Shown: in pieces, positions 1 through 8,773 of the stretch
Layout: each line of letters begins with the position of its first letter
Position numbering within the stretch: position 1 is the stretch's first letter
From: a virus
IMG/VR virus record: IMGVR_UViG_3300020188_000064
Location: 1 to 21,340 of that record
DNA length: 21,340 nucleotides
Strand: one strand, 5' to 3'
Translations under genes and position numbers: made by a program
The notes under the pieces: generated by a model
The model's input: only the letters and a program-made list of their open reading frames with translations
Database searches by the model: none
Told to the model about the DNA's origin: nothing

Positions 1-1872
1 AGCTTTTGTTAGATATAAATTAGCAGTAAATCTAGGCTCCCAACCGCCTTTACCGTTTGGAACTGGCTCATCGCAGTATCTAGCTATTTTGTATAAAGAG
101 TATTTATCTATGTCTTGTTCTTCTAAAAAAGCTCCTAGACCATATCTGTTATTAACAAGAATATCATAAAATACCCAAGCAGGGTTATGTGTATAAGTAA
201 GCTCTACCTCTCCGCTTGAGTTTCTCTTCCAGTCGCCATCCCATATGCCAGAGTATAGACTATCTAAAGAATATTTAGTATCGAAAGACGTTTGAGTAGT
301 CGGACTATAATTACTAGGTATTCGTACTTTCATGCCATAGCATTCATAAGTACGAGTCGGCATACTTGAAAACTGTTTAGCATTAAAAGTAACATGTCCT
401 ACAGCAGAATAGGGATAATTTAATTTTTCTTTAATTACACCTAAAACTTGAGATAAGGCGCCAGATTGAACAGATTGCCACTTGTCTACATCAGGGCCTC
501 TCCAAGTTAGACCAGGCCACCGGTGGCCCCGTCCTTTATTATCGCCGGTCGAATTCGCCGAGTTAGTCAGTCGCGTGACTTTTATTTGAAAATTGCCGAA
601 AGGTTGATAAGGCTCAAGATTTATAGTATGTGAATAAGAGACTGCTGAAGTATTCTTGCCTCCATGAGCAAATATATAATCGTTTACCGACGCGGGGAAA
701 GATCCAGAAATTCCATTTGTAGTCCAATTTTGCGAAAGTTCAGCGTGTAATTTAGAGTCTAGTAAGAGATTTCCTTTTAATTTTTCGAATTGAAATCCGT
801 TACCATCATCCCTATCTATACCTATTTCTATAAGGTATCCTGCTCCTGCAGCCTCTCTACCACCTTTTTGAGTATTTGTTAAATATAGTCCTGAAGGATA
901 CCTAAATACTAGGTCTACTAAATCTATTTCGGAGGCTTGAGCACCTGTTATACCTTGTGTAGTTACACTTTGAGAAATTCCTAGCTCTAGCGGTACTCCT
1001 GAAGCCAGATTTATAGTAGTTGTACCTGCTGAACCTCTTAAAGACTGTATTGGCTCTTGATTAAGGGTTCCAGGCCTAAATTGATACGCAGAACTACTAT
1101 ACTTTTTAAGATCAGCAATATTGGCCGCCTCTACTCCAGGTTTTGTTAGTGCGTATTTTTTATTTGTAAAAGAGACGGGTAAAGAATTTACTAAAGTTGC
1201 ATAGGCTCCAGAAACCGAAGCAATTTCAAAAAAAGTGCCTATACTTAAACTTGCAGAAAGGTCCGAAAGATTTTCTGCTAAATTTTGAAATGTAAACGCA
1301 AATCCTTTAAGGCCCAGAGTTACTTGAGCATTAGTATAATCTAAATCAATTATATAAGTTTCAGAATACTCAAAGTCTCCTCCTAAATTTAATCTGCAGA
1401 TAGATTTTCTATCTGAAAGATTCTCAGAGTTTATTCGAGTATCTATATTTTTAGTCCAAGAAGGCGGAAGCGAAGAGAATCCGCCAAGAACTACTGAAAG
1501 GGAGAAGCCCGTTTGAGAAAATTCAACTACAGATAAGTTAGAGAACGAGAGAATATCTTCTACAAATAGAAAACCTCCCCCATATAAGGATAGATCTCTA
1601 GAATTAGAAAGAGGCCCCGCAGTTGTTCCTGATCCTGATATAACATCTGTGTCTCCTTCCGAGACATAACCTATTTCTTCTTCTGAGAATATCGGGTCAT
1701 TATTTAGATATATACTATCCCCACCCTTTACTAAGCCACCTATAGGGCCTTCTGAAATAAGATCGGTAACAGAAATAATCTGCTCGGTAAATCCAAAAGG
1801 GGCAGAATTTATAGAGTTATTATTGCTTGAGGCTTGTCTACGGTCACTTGAATTTATTGAACTTCTGCTCAT
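1..1872 (-). CDS. J: Tail tip / host specificity protein J (3' part beyond window)
   Basis: Lambda gpJ-like central tail-tip protein that contacts the receptor and forms the end of the tail tube. The frame is open for 624 codons with no stop and runs off the left edge, so the C-terminal receptor-binding part is missing here. Near the N-terminus (about residues 35-55) there is the family signature around SEGPIGGLVKGG followed by a YLNNDPI strand. Near residues 560-620 come SMPTRTYECYGMKVRIPSN, then NPAWVFYDILVNNRYGLG, then EPRFTANLYL, all characteristic of the J family. The ATG was chosen because AAGGA lies a suitable distance upstream, overlapping the stop of the preceding I gene, with an 11-base gap. 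Codons are rich in ATA, AGA and TTA. A short GC-rich patch lies near positions 505-565. Family call is confident; receptor specificity cannot be read. Confidence 0.93.
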   Translation of the reverse strand, partial: MSRSSINSSDRRQASSNNNSINSAPFGFTEQIISVTDLISEGPIGGLVKGGDSIYLNNDPIFSEEEIGYVSEGDTDVISGSGTTAGPLSNSRDLSLYGGGFLFVEDILSFSNLSVVEFSQTGFSLSVVLGGFSSLPPSWTKNIDTRINSENLSDRKSICRLNLGGDFEYSETYIIDLDYTNAQVTLGLKGFAFTFQNLAENLSDLSASLSIGTFFEIASVSGAYATLVNSLPVSFTNKKYALTKPGVEAANIADLKKYSSSAYQFRPGTLNQEPIQSLRGSAGTTTINLASGVPLELGISQSVTTQGITGAQASEIDLVDLVFRYPSGLYLTNTQKGGREAAGAGYLIEIGIDRDDGNGFQFEKLKGNLLLDSKLHAELSQNWTTNGISGSFPASVNDYIFAHGGKNTSAVSYSHTINLEPYQPFGNFQIKVTRLTNSANSTGDNKGRGHRWPGLTWRGPDVDKWQSVQSGALSQVLGVIKEKLNYPYSAVGHVTFNAKQFSSMPTRTYECYGMKVRIPSNYSPTTQTSFDTKYSLDSLYSGIWDGDWKRNSSGEVELTYTHNPAWVFYDILVNNRYGLGAFLEEQDIDKYSLYKIARYCDEPVPNGKGGWEPRFTANLYLTKA

Positions 1873-1883
1873 TTAATCTTTCC

Positions 1884-2591
1884 TTAATCTATAGATATTG
1901 GGCCAAAAAAGTTTTTTCCGCCCCAAGTTAAATCTAAATCTATCACTTCGCCGCCTGGCAGTGTTATGGAGGAGCCTCCGCTTACAGAAGAGGCTGCAGC
2001 TGCATCAAAACTAATAGGTTGTCCAGGTACTCTTAATTTTCCATATAATACAGGAACTGGATCTCCTTCAATTATGTTTTGTTCCGCTCCATTAAATAGG
2101 TATGATTGTTCTTGATCATTATCGGTTGCAGGATCGGGTGCCATTAGTTGCATTATACCAGTTAATGCTAGGTTTACGGCTACAGCCCCTGCAAAATATA
2201 CAGCCGCGGTGGCAGTTTTGCCCAATTCTGCAAAAGCTACTTCCCACCCAACAGTACCTCCACTAGTAACTATCAAATAAGTAGCAACTACAATAGCTAT
2301 CGCTGCAAGAATTTTTGACCCCCCACTTTTTGAACCCGCGGGAACAGGAGTAATGGTTATGTCTCCTTCTGAGATATTCATTAATAGTTCTTCTTGATAC
2401 TCTAAGCACTCTCCAGCTATATCTATTTCAAATCCTACGTCTTTTTCGTGCTGTTCTATTAAGTACTTTTGAAAGTCTGGAAAATTTGCATCCAGACAGC
2501 GAAATACTTCTGCAGGAGTCTCTGCTACTATCTCAAGCTCACGAATAAATTTATGCCCAAGCTCTCCTTCTAAAAATATTTTACGTTTCAT
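1884..2591 (-). CDS. I: Tail assembly protein I (lambda gpI-like)
   Basis: A 235-residue homologue of lambda tail assembly protein I, needed for tail-tip assembly though not prominent in the mature virion. The N-terminal ~85 residues are a small soluble domain starting with a LEGELGHKF strand. They are followed by a Pro/Gly/Ser hinge and two strongly hydrophobic stretches (about 92-112, ILAAIAIVVATYLIV, and 128-150), then a polar tail that includes the motif around EGDPVPVLYGKLRVPG. That hydrophobic glycine/alanine-rich middle followed by a PVPVLYG-type segment is typical of gpI. The start overlaps the stop of K by 11 bases, indicating translational coupling, and the order K-I-J is as in lambda. 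Moderately high confidence from both sequence and position. Confidence 0.88.
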   Translation of the reverse strand: MKRKIFLEGELGHKFIRELEIVAETPAEVFRCLDANFPDFQKYLIEQHEKDVGFEIDIAGECLEYQEELLMNISEGDITITPVPAGSKSGGSKILAAIAIVVATYLIVTSGGTVGWEVAFAELGKTATAAVYFAGAVAVNLALTGIMQLMAPDPATDNDQEQSYLFNGAEQNIIEGDPVPVLYGKLRVPGQPISFDAAAASSVSGGSSITLPGGEVIDLDLTWGGKNFFGPISID

Positions 2592-3285
2592 ATCTGTACG
2601 CTTCCACTAAAAATTTGATCCACAAAGGATACAAGCTTTCTCTGCAAGATAACCTATTTACTGCGTGATGATAAAAAGTTTCGTTACCTAAATAAACCCC
2701 GCAATGGTTTGGCACCTCTGAGTTATTTTGAAATAAAAGTATATCATTTTTTTGGACTTCTTGCAAGGAAATTTTTTTGAACCCCCACTCGGCCATAAGC
2801 TCTTCGCAAAAATAATTTAAACCTTTTTCCCACCAGTCGTCTTCAAAAGCTATACGATGTGGTATAGTTATATTTTCTCTCTTTAAAAAATCTCTGGCGG
2901 CTTCGAAACAATCATATTTGCCAAATATATATTCTCTTCCATAAAGTTCTGTAACATCGGTGTCGGGCTGCTGTATATGTAAGTCCATAGTAGGATAGCT
3001 AAATATATAATATGGAATGCCTAAGGAGTTGCAGTAGTTTATATCGTGCTCACTGGGCTCACAGCTACTATCTGGATGACTGTGTACTATTGCTATAATA
3101 TCTGAGGTTCTATGTATTTTTAGATATTCTTGGGAGTCAAATATAAAGTCTTCGTCATTAGAAGCTATATTTTTACAAGGCACCCAACTAGCTTTTCCTT
3201 TTACTACTGTTATTAAGCCACAGCCTTCTTTTGGGTACTCTTTTTCAAAGTGTTGTTGTATTTCTTCTAGAAAATTAAGTATCAT
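2581..3285 (-). CDS. K: Tail tip protein K: JAMM peptidase-like plus NlpC/P60 domain
   Basis: A 234-residue lambda gpK homologue with two peptidase-like domains. Residues 1-110 form a JAB/MPN metallopeptidase-like domain with the zinc signature intact: E20, then H68-S-H70, S78 and D81 (HxH-x7-S-x2-D). Residues 115-234 form an NlpC/P60 domain with catalytic-type Cys126 (KYDCFEAARDFL), His194 (NHCGVYLG) and a third polar residue, His206 or His207. All key residues of both domains are present, so both may be active. Such proteins act in tail-tip maturation and may trim peptidoglycan during DNA entry; which of these roles applies here is inference. The ATG overlaps the L stop as ATGA, a coupling signal, and I follows with an 11-base overlap. 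Confidence 0.93.
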   Translation of the reverse strand: MILNFLEEIQQHFEKEYPKEGCGLITVVKGKASWVPCKNIASNDEDFIFDSQEYLKIHRTSDIIAIVHSHPDSSCEPSEHDINYCNSLGIPYYIFSYPTMDLHIQQPDTDVTELYGREYIFGKYDCFEAARDFLKRENITIPHRIAFEDDWWEKGLNYFCEELMAEWGFKKISLQEVQKNDILLFQNNSEVPNHCGVYLGNETFYHHAVNRLSCRESLYPLWIKFLVEAYRYET

Positions 3286-4496
3286 CGGAACTTTCGGGTT
3301 CCTGGAAACCCTCCAAAAGGCAATGTAATAGTAGTATCATACTTACTAGGGCTGGGTACGTTATAGGCTCCAGTTCCGTCATAAGTTCGAACTACTTGAA
3401 ATCTGCACTTACAAGAAGATAGAAGTTTACCGCAAACATCACCTTCTACCCATACAGTATAGTCTGTGCCAGGAACTACTCCTCTATTATTTTTTATGGT
3501 TCTCCATACTTTACTATTATATCTTACATAATTACTATTTCTAGAGTCCTCACTATTAACATAATAATTAGTATTACTATCCCAGTCTGTGAAATTTCTA
3601 TAAATTTGCCAATATAAAGTATTTGATAAGTTAATATTTGCAGGAACATCTGCTTTTGCTAAGTAGAATCTATAAAATGTTACTCCATCAATAAGCTCAG
3701 GTACATACACCGCATCGTCTTTTGAGTATGTAGAAGCCGGATCATGCGGAGGCGCTCCATCTTCGCTGCCACTCATATTCTGTAAATAAACTAAGTAACA
3801 AATAGGTTCATCGTCCACCGTAAAATAAAAACTTTGTGGGCCTGCATTTGACCATTCTCCGTTAATTTTTTCTGGATGTATAATTTGATTAGAATCTGTC
3901 CAGGAACATGCACTAGCTACGTCTTCCGTACTTGCGTTATACCCTTTATACAGCCAAGGGCAATACTTTCCTACTACATTTCTGTAAGGTAATCGTGTGC
4001 CTCCAAGATCAAAAGGGGACGCCAACTCTAATTCTACACTAATATCGTTCTTTGAGGCCAGTCTATCGACCAAATATACAGCTTTAGGGAGTTCGTAAGG
4101 AGAGGGAGCAGGCACAGACTCTGTACCTATATCAATATATTTTGATAAAGTTTTAATTCTTGTAACTCTTGCCCCAACTAAATCATCGAGTTTAAAGTTA
4201 GGTATATTCTCGGCGGCCAACAATTGACGGAACTTAGATTGACTATCTAAAATAGAATCAACATTAGGAATAATTAGAGATGGTCGAGTTTGAGCCCCTT
4301 CAGAAGTAATTTCTAGTTTGTCCATTCCGATAGGAAATGCGTGATATGTATTCCCTCCAAAGATAATATCTTCGCTAGTGTTTTCTGGATGGAGCCTTAG
4401 AGTTATTTGTGACTCTTGTAACGTTATCTCAAATAGCGATATTACGCCAGAGTCCAAATTTAAACTTTCTGTATCTTTTGCAATTATGTCACTCAT
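3282..4496 (-). CDS. L: Minor tail protein L with inserted CBM-like modules
   Basis: A 404-residue tail-tip protein L homologue. Lambda gpL is about 230 residues and binds an iron-sulphur cluster through C-terminal cysteines. Residues 1-175 look like the ordinary L fold (IFGGNTYHAFPIG, then ASPFDLGGTRLPYR). Cysteines follow at C179 (KYCPWLY), C197 (ACSW), C355 (VCGKLLSSC) and C362, the expected cluster ligands, plus C233 and C364. Between C197 and C355 lie ~150 extra residues containing two similar segments, about 255-300 and 305-351. Each runs Y...V.Y...Y to P...W, resembling carbohydrate-binding modules of family 5/12. The insertion would display a sugar-binding surface at the tail tip (inference). 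The gene is ATGA-coupled to both M upstream and K downstream. Family call firm; module identity moderate. Confidence 0.88.
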   Translation of the reverse strand: MSDIIAKDTESLNLDSGVISLFEITLQESQITLRLHPENTSEDIIFGGNTYHAFPIGMDKLEITSEGAQTRPSLIIPNVDSILDSQSKFRQLLAAENIPNFKLDDLVGARVTRIKTLSKYIDIGTESVPAPSPYELPKAVYLVDRLASKNDISVELELASPFDLGGTRLPYRNVVGKYCPWLYKGYNASTEDVASACSWTDSNQIIHPEKINGEWSNAGPQSFYFTVDDEPICYLVYLQNMSGSEDGAPPHDPASTYSKDDAVYVPELIDGVTFYRFYLAKADVPANINLSNTLYWQIYRNFTDWDSNTNYYVNSEDSRNSNYVRYNSKVWRTIKNNRGVVPGTDYTVWVEGDVCGKLLSSCKCRFQVVRTYDGTGAYNVPSPSKYDTTITLPFGGFPGTRKFR

Positions 4497-4900
4497 GGTT
4501 CATAAACTCTTCTAAACTGTGCTGATAAAGAATAAACGTCTTCATATTGGTAAGTAATATTAAAGTTGTCACACACTACTTTTACAGTATCTTCATCTAT
4601 ATTAAAGTCAAAACTAAGAGCTGCGTTAGCATTTAAATAATCTTCAATTACTTGAATTTCGTCAGCCGCTCTATTTCTAAAAGATAAATTATATACGTCT
4701 CTTTGAGTATTTATACCGTCTAATACCCGTTGCTCATATCCGTCTCCAAAACTAATTTTTAAAACTTTTTGGGAAGTGTCTCTAGTTACTCCTTTATCTA
4801 CAGCAAAAGCTTTTGGAGTCCCAAGATCTGGATTATAACTAATAAGTTTTGTTACTGGATCTTCTAGTACGGGTATTGTTATGTTATAATTTTTTGCCAT
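4493..4900 (-). CDS. M: Minor tail protein M
   Basis: A 135-residue lambda gpM homologue, a tail-tip component that sits between the tape measure end and L. The diagnostic stretch is KISFGDGYEQRVLDGINT (about residues 48-65), followed by a conserved YNLSFRN strand, a helix (IQVIEDYLNA), and a C-terminal beta pair ending VYSLSAQFRRVYEP. Length fits the family (lambda gpM 109 residues). The gene starts directly after the tape measure stop and its own stop overlaps the L start as ATGA. Order H-M-L as in lambda supports the call. No unusual feature seen. Confidence 0.92.
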   Translation of the reverse strand: MAKNYNITIPVLEDPVTKLISYNPDLGTPKAFAVDKGVTRDTSQKVLKISFGDGYEQRVLDGINTQRDVYNLSFRNRAADEIQVIEDYLNANAALSFDFNIDEDTVKVVCDNFNITYQYEDVYSLSAQFRRVYEP

Positions 4901-7900
4901 TTACGCGACTCCATAAGGGTTTAATATTCCGCCCGAACGTTTTTGATTCTGAAGTTCTTTTTGTACTGCAGAGGCTATTAGTCTTCCAATATTTTCTCCC
5001 TGAGAGGAGTCAGATTGAGAAGTTTGCTGCGAGTTTCCATTACTATCCATACTAACATTTACGGTTACATTATTCATTTGCTGACCGCCACCTTTAAATT
5101 CTACAGGAATAGAACGATTATTGGGAAGAGGTACTACTGCTTCTGTTCCGTGTAGTACTGCGGGATATCCTCGTTGAGGGCCTGCTAAAACTCCACCCAT
5201 AGCCATTTTAGGGGCTTCTGATATTCCTCCATATCGAAACGGAGAAGCATCAAAAAACCCACCAGCTCCTGCATTTTGACTTGCAAAATCAAATTCTCCA
5301 CCACCTCCAAAGGCACTAATTCCAGCCTGTATAGCTTTAAATACTAGCATTTTTGCTATCATTTTTGCCAGATCTTGCAATATTGAGACTGCTAAGTTTG
5401 CAAAAGCTTGTTTAACACTTAAAGTACCTGTTATGATTCCTGCAAAAGCATTTTCAAATCCAGTATACACTGAAGAGTAAACGGATGCTAATCCTTCAGT
5501 TACTAACTGTAGTTCATATTGCTCTTCTGTCAAAGCCCTAATTTCTTCTTTTTGTAGTTGAGACAGACTTATTCCCTGTTGTTGTGCTTGTATAAATATT
5601 TCTTGGGCCTGCTGCTCCGCAGGGTTTATAGAAAGAGAAGCTAAGCGTGCTTGAGTTAATTGTTTTTGGGTTCTTAAACTTCTTAATAGCGCCTCATCCC
5701 TTTCGCCAAATCGTTCTATTTCAAGCTCTGCTAGCTTAACTCCTTGTATTGCATTGCTCTGCTCTTTTCTAGCTGCTGCTAGCTCTTCATCCGAGCCTCC
5801 GCGGGCTCCTATAAAATTAAGTCCTTGGACTTCAGCAAATTTAGCCGCAGCAGACGCCTGACGTTGTGCTGCGAGTGCTAAGTTTTCCTCTAAAATCTTA
5901 GACTGAACTTCTGCGCTACGAGTTGCTTGCTCAAATCCGAATAGTCCTCCGATACCGCTATCTACCCTTTTCTTCTGTAAAGTAAGAGCATTTATATTTC
6001 TTTGCACTTCTAGTTCTTTATTCTTTATAGTTAATAGCTGCTCTTCAAATCTTATAGCATCAATTACGTATCCGTTTCTTTCATTTTCAAGATTAATATT
6101 TTCTTCGAGTATCTTTGACTCTACTTGTAGCTGGTAAACTTTTAAAGCTGCTGATTTTATCTGCTCGTCCGTGCCTTGTTCAACGGCTGCCTGTAATTCT
6201 GCTTCTGCAGCTAGTTGTTTGGCTTGTATGTTTAGTTTTTGGTTGTCTTGTTGTAATGATTTAGACTCTATATTTTTTATTTTATCTGCAACTGTAATAC
6301 CAAGTGTCTGGGCTTGGGCAAATTTAAGTTTATTAAAAACCTGTCTTGCAGTAATATTATCTAAGTCTTTTTCAATTTTTGTAAAATTAGTAGCTAAAGC
6401 ATTTATGTAATTTTGCTGTTGCCCAAGGGCGACTAGTTCTTCTTGAATTTGCTTAGCATTATTTTCAGCTTCTACATAAGCAGCCCCTGTTCTACCTACT
6501 TCGGCAGCTAAGGCCTCTGCGGTTTGTTTTGCTAATTTTAACTCTCTCTGCGCTTGCTTGACACTTTTGCCTAGAAAGCCTCCTGCTTTTGCTACCTCTT
6601 CTTGGGCCTGTTTTACTTTCTCTACCCCTCTTGTTGCAGCGGCAGTTGCTGCTTCAAATTCAGCTCTAGTGGCTCCTACATCTGCTCCCTTGCGAGAGGC
6701 TTCTCTATTTGCGGCGGATACTACAGTGTTAATATTCTCTGCGGCCGCCCTCGCAGAGCTGGCAAGATTAGAGAAAGGGTTCTGGGTTATAGAAGAGGAG
6801 GTTTTTGAGAGCTCAGTATTTAATGTTTGTTGTACTTCTTGCATACGCTGTGCAGCCGAAGATGCTGTTACATAGTCTTCTACTAAACTACTTAATTGTC
6901 CTTTTAGACCTGCGGATAACGTGCCGGTCTTTTTAAACTCCTGCCCCAAAGACTTTAATCCAGGTATTAAAGGAGATAATGTATCGAAGGTTTGCTGAAG
7001 GCCAGATCTTGCTTTTTGATATCTGTCTTCTCCAACAACGTTTATATCTATGTTTTCGAACTCTTTTAACCTACTTAAAATATTTGCAGTATTTAAGGCG
7101 TTTCCTGTTGCAGTTATAGTTTCGGTTAAACCTAATAAGTTTTGAAAGTCTACTTTTGCAACCCCTTGAAGTTCTTCATTAAGAGTTTTACCAGATTCTA
7201 TAAATTTATCTGTTGCCTCCCTAGCTTCCTTTATTTTTTCAGGTATAGGGAAAAAGAATCTATATACCTCTGCACTAAAAGAAACCACCAAGGTGATCAA
7301 TCCTATCCAGCCCAAAGCCGCCGATAAAGCTGCTCCTGCAGAAGCTGCAAGACTAGTAAGACTTACTATCCCAGTTTTCACTACCCCTAAAGCTCTGGTA
7401 GCTTGGACACCATATAGTTTAACTTGAGCCCCCATTCTTGCCCAACTAAGTTTGTGCTTACTTTCAAAACTAGTTAGTATTTGAACCCTTTTGTTATAAG
7501 AAGCCCTTAAATCTGCTACTTGTTGAGCATTGTAACCTTTTAACTTACCTGTAGTTACTTTACCAAACTTATCTATATTTGCTTCTGCTCCGTCTAGTAT
7601 CTTTTTTGCCTGTCTCTGAGCGGCTTTTGAGTCTGTTTCATTAAGCAAAAACTCAAAACCTCCCTGTCCAGTTTTAGTTTTAGGCTGGTCTCCTATTAAT
7701 TTTTCTGCACTTTTTGCGGTTTGCTTCAGAGCTTCTGCCTGTGTTTGTGAAAACTCTTGTACTTTTTTCTTCGCCTTGTCTAATTTATAATTATATACTT
7801 TTAATACTCTTTCTTGTCTCTTTAGGCTTTGCTCTGCGGCATCTCCCCATTCTTTAAAATTAGGCAGAATTTGTTTAATTATTGGAAGAGCTACTAGTCC

Positions 7901-8773
7901 AAGGGCGGCTGTTAAAGCATAAGTATTTTTGCTTAAAAAATCAAATACAGGACGAAGACCTTCTATTAGTCCGGATTTAAAAGTGTTTATAAGAGTATCA
8001 AAGCTTGTCACAAAACGATTCAAAGATGCAGCAGAAGGATCCATAATCTCTTCTATCTGTCCAAATTTTTTCTCTGCTTGAGTAAGGACTTCATTTGCTA
8101 CTGCTTGGCTTCTTTCAAATGCTGTCAAATCGTCTTTAGCTTTGCCAATAGCAAGAGCGTATTTTTCTGTTGCTGTTTCAAGACGTAAAATAATTCCTAA
8201 TTCGTCTAGTAATTCTGGTTCCGCTTTTGTTACACCTCTTACCAAACGATTAAAAGAGTCTGTTAAATCCCTTCCAAGAGCAATAGAGGCATTTTTAGCA
8301 GCAGAACCTAGCCTGTTTAGCTGGTCTGGAGAAAGCCCGGAAGCTGTTCCTATAGCTGCAGCTTTTGCTGCTTCTGCATAAGTTAACTGCCCTGCTGTAG
8401 CATCTTTTATGCTATTTGTAATTGTTTTATACGCTACGCCTGTGGTAGCTGCTAAAGCCTCTTGACCAGCAATAAGATTAGAAATATCACTAGCAGATTT
8501 AAGAAATTGAAACGCTGCACTAACAGCAAAGACTTGTGCAGCCACAGTGGCATAAATGCCGACTAAGCCTCCCATACCTTGTTGCATTTTAGAGAAAGCT
8601 TTAGTTGTATTATTTGTAGCTCCTGCCGCTCCTTTTATGTTACGGTCATATTGCCGAGCAGACTTAGCAGTTTTGTCAAGACTTTCTGAGGCTTTTTTCG
8701 CATTCATAGCCACCTTTTTAGTGGTGCCTTTGTCATCTACCTCTAAATCTAATTCAATTTTATTTTTAGCCAT
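4901..8773 (-). CDS. H: Tail tape measure protein (lambda gpH-like)
   Basis: A 1290-residue tape measure protein, the scaffold that sets tail length and is ejected with the DNA. It opens with a short beta segment (KIELDLEVDD), then coiled coil. Hydrophobic segments lie at about 68-91 (IYATVAAQVFAVSAAFQFL), 284-305 and 467-511, the last long enough for two membrane passes. Residues ~680-1110 are Ala/Gln/Glu/Lys-rich coiled coil. The C-terminus has a Gly/Phe-rich segment, then the HGTEAVVPLPNN motif (about 1207-1220) seen at the ends of many tape measures, and a polar Gln/Ser tail. At roughly 0.15 nm per helical residue the tail would be about 190 nm (inference). The ATG shares one base with the stop of the chaperone extension (TGATG). 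Confidence 0.95.
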   Translation of the reverse strand: MAKNKIELDLEVDDKGTTKKVAMNAKKASESLDKTAKSARQYDRNIKGAAGATNNTTKAFSKMQQGMGGLVGIYATVAAQVFAVSAAFQFLKSASDISNLIAGQEALAATTGVAYKTITNSIKDATAGQLTYAEAAKAAAIGTASGLSPDQLNRLGSAAKNASIALGRDLTDSFNRLVRGVTKAEPELLDELGIILRLETATEKYALAIGKAKDDLTAFERSQAVANEVLTQAEKKFGQIEEIMDPSAASLNRFVTSFDTLINTFKSGLIEGLRPVFDFLSKNTYALTAALGLVALPIIKQILPNFKEWGDAAEQSLKRQERVLKVYNYKLDKAKKKVQEFSQTQAEALKQTAKSAEKLIGDQPKTKTGQGGFEFLLNETDSKAAQRQAKKILDGAEANIDKFGKVTTGKLKGYNAQQVADLRASYNKRVQILTSFESKHKLSWARMGAQVKLYGVQATRALGVVKTGIVSLTSLAASAGAALSAALGWIGLITLVVSFSAEVYRFFFPIPEKIKEAREATDKFIESGKTLNEELQGVAKVDFQNLLGLTETITATGNALNTANILSRLKEFENIDINVVGEDRYQKARSGLQQTFDTLSPLIPGLKSLGQEFKKTGTLSAGLKGQLSSLVEDYVTASSAAQRMQEVQQTLNTELSKTSSSITQNPFSNLASSARAAAENINTVVSAANREASRKGADVGATRAEFEAATAAATRGVEKVKQAQEEVAKAGGFLGKSVKQAQRELKLAKQTAEALAAEVGRTGAAYVEAENNAKQIQEELVALGQQQNYINALATNFTKIEKDLDNITARQVFNKLKFAQAQTLGITVADKIKNIESKSLQQDNQKLNIQAKQLAAEAELQAAVEQGTDEQIKSAALKVYQLQVESKILEENINLENERNGYVIDAIRFEEQLLTIKNKELEVQRNINALTLQKKRVDSGIGGLFGFEQATRSAEVQSKILEENLALAAQRQASAAAKFAEVQGLNFIGARGGSDEELAAARKEQSNAIQGVKLAELEIERFGERDEALLRSLRTQKQLTQARLASLSINPAEQQAQEIFIQAQQQGISLSQLQKEEIRALTEEQYELQLVTEGLASVYSSVYTGFENAFAGIITGTLSVKQAFANLAVSILQDLAKMIAKMLVFKAIQAGISAFGGGGEFDFASQNAGAGGFFDASPFRYGGISEAPKMAMGGVLAGPQRGYPAVLHGTEAVVPLPNNRSIPVEFKGGGQQMNNVTVNVSMDSNGNSQQTSQSDSSQGENIGRLIASAVQKELQNQKRSGGILNPYGVA

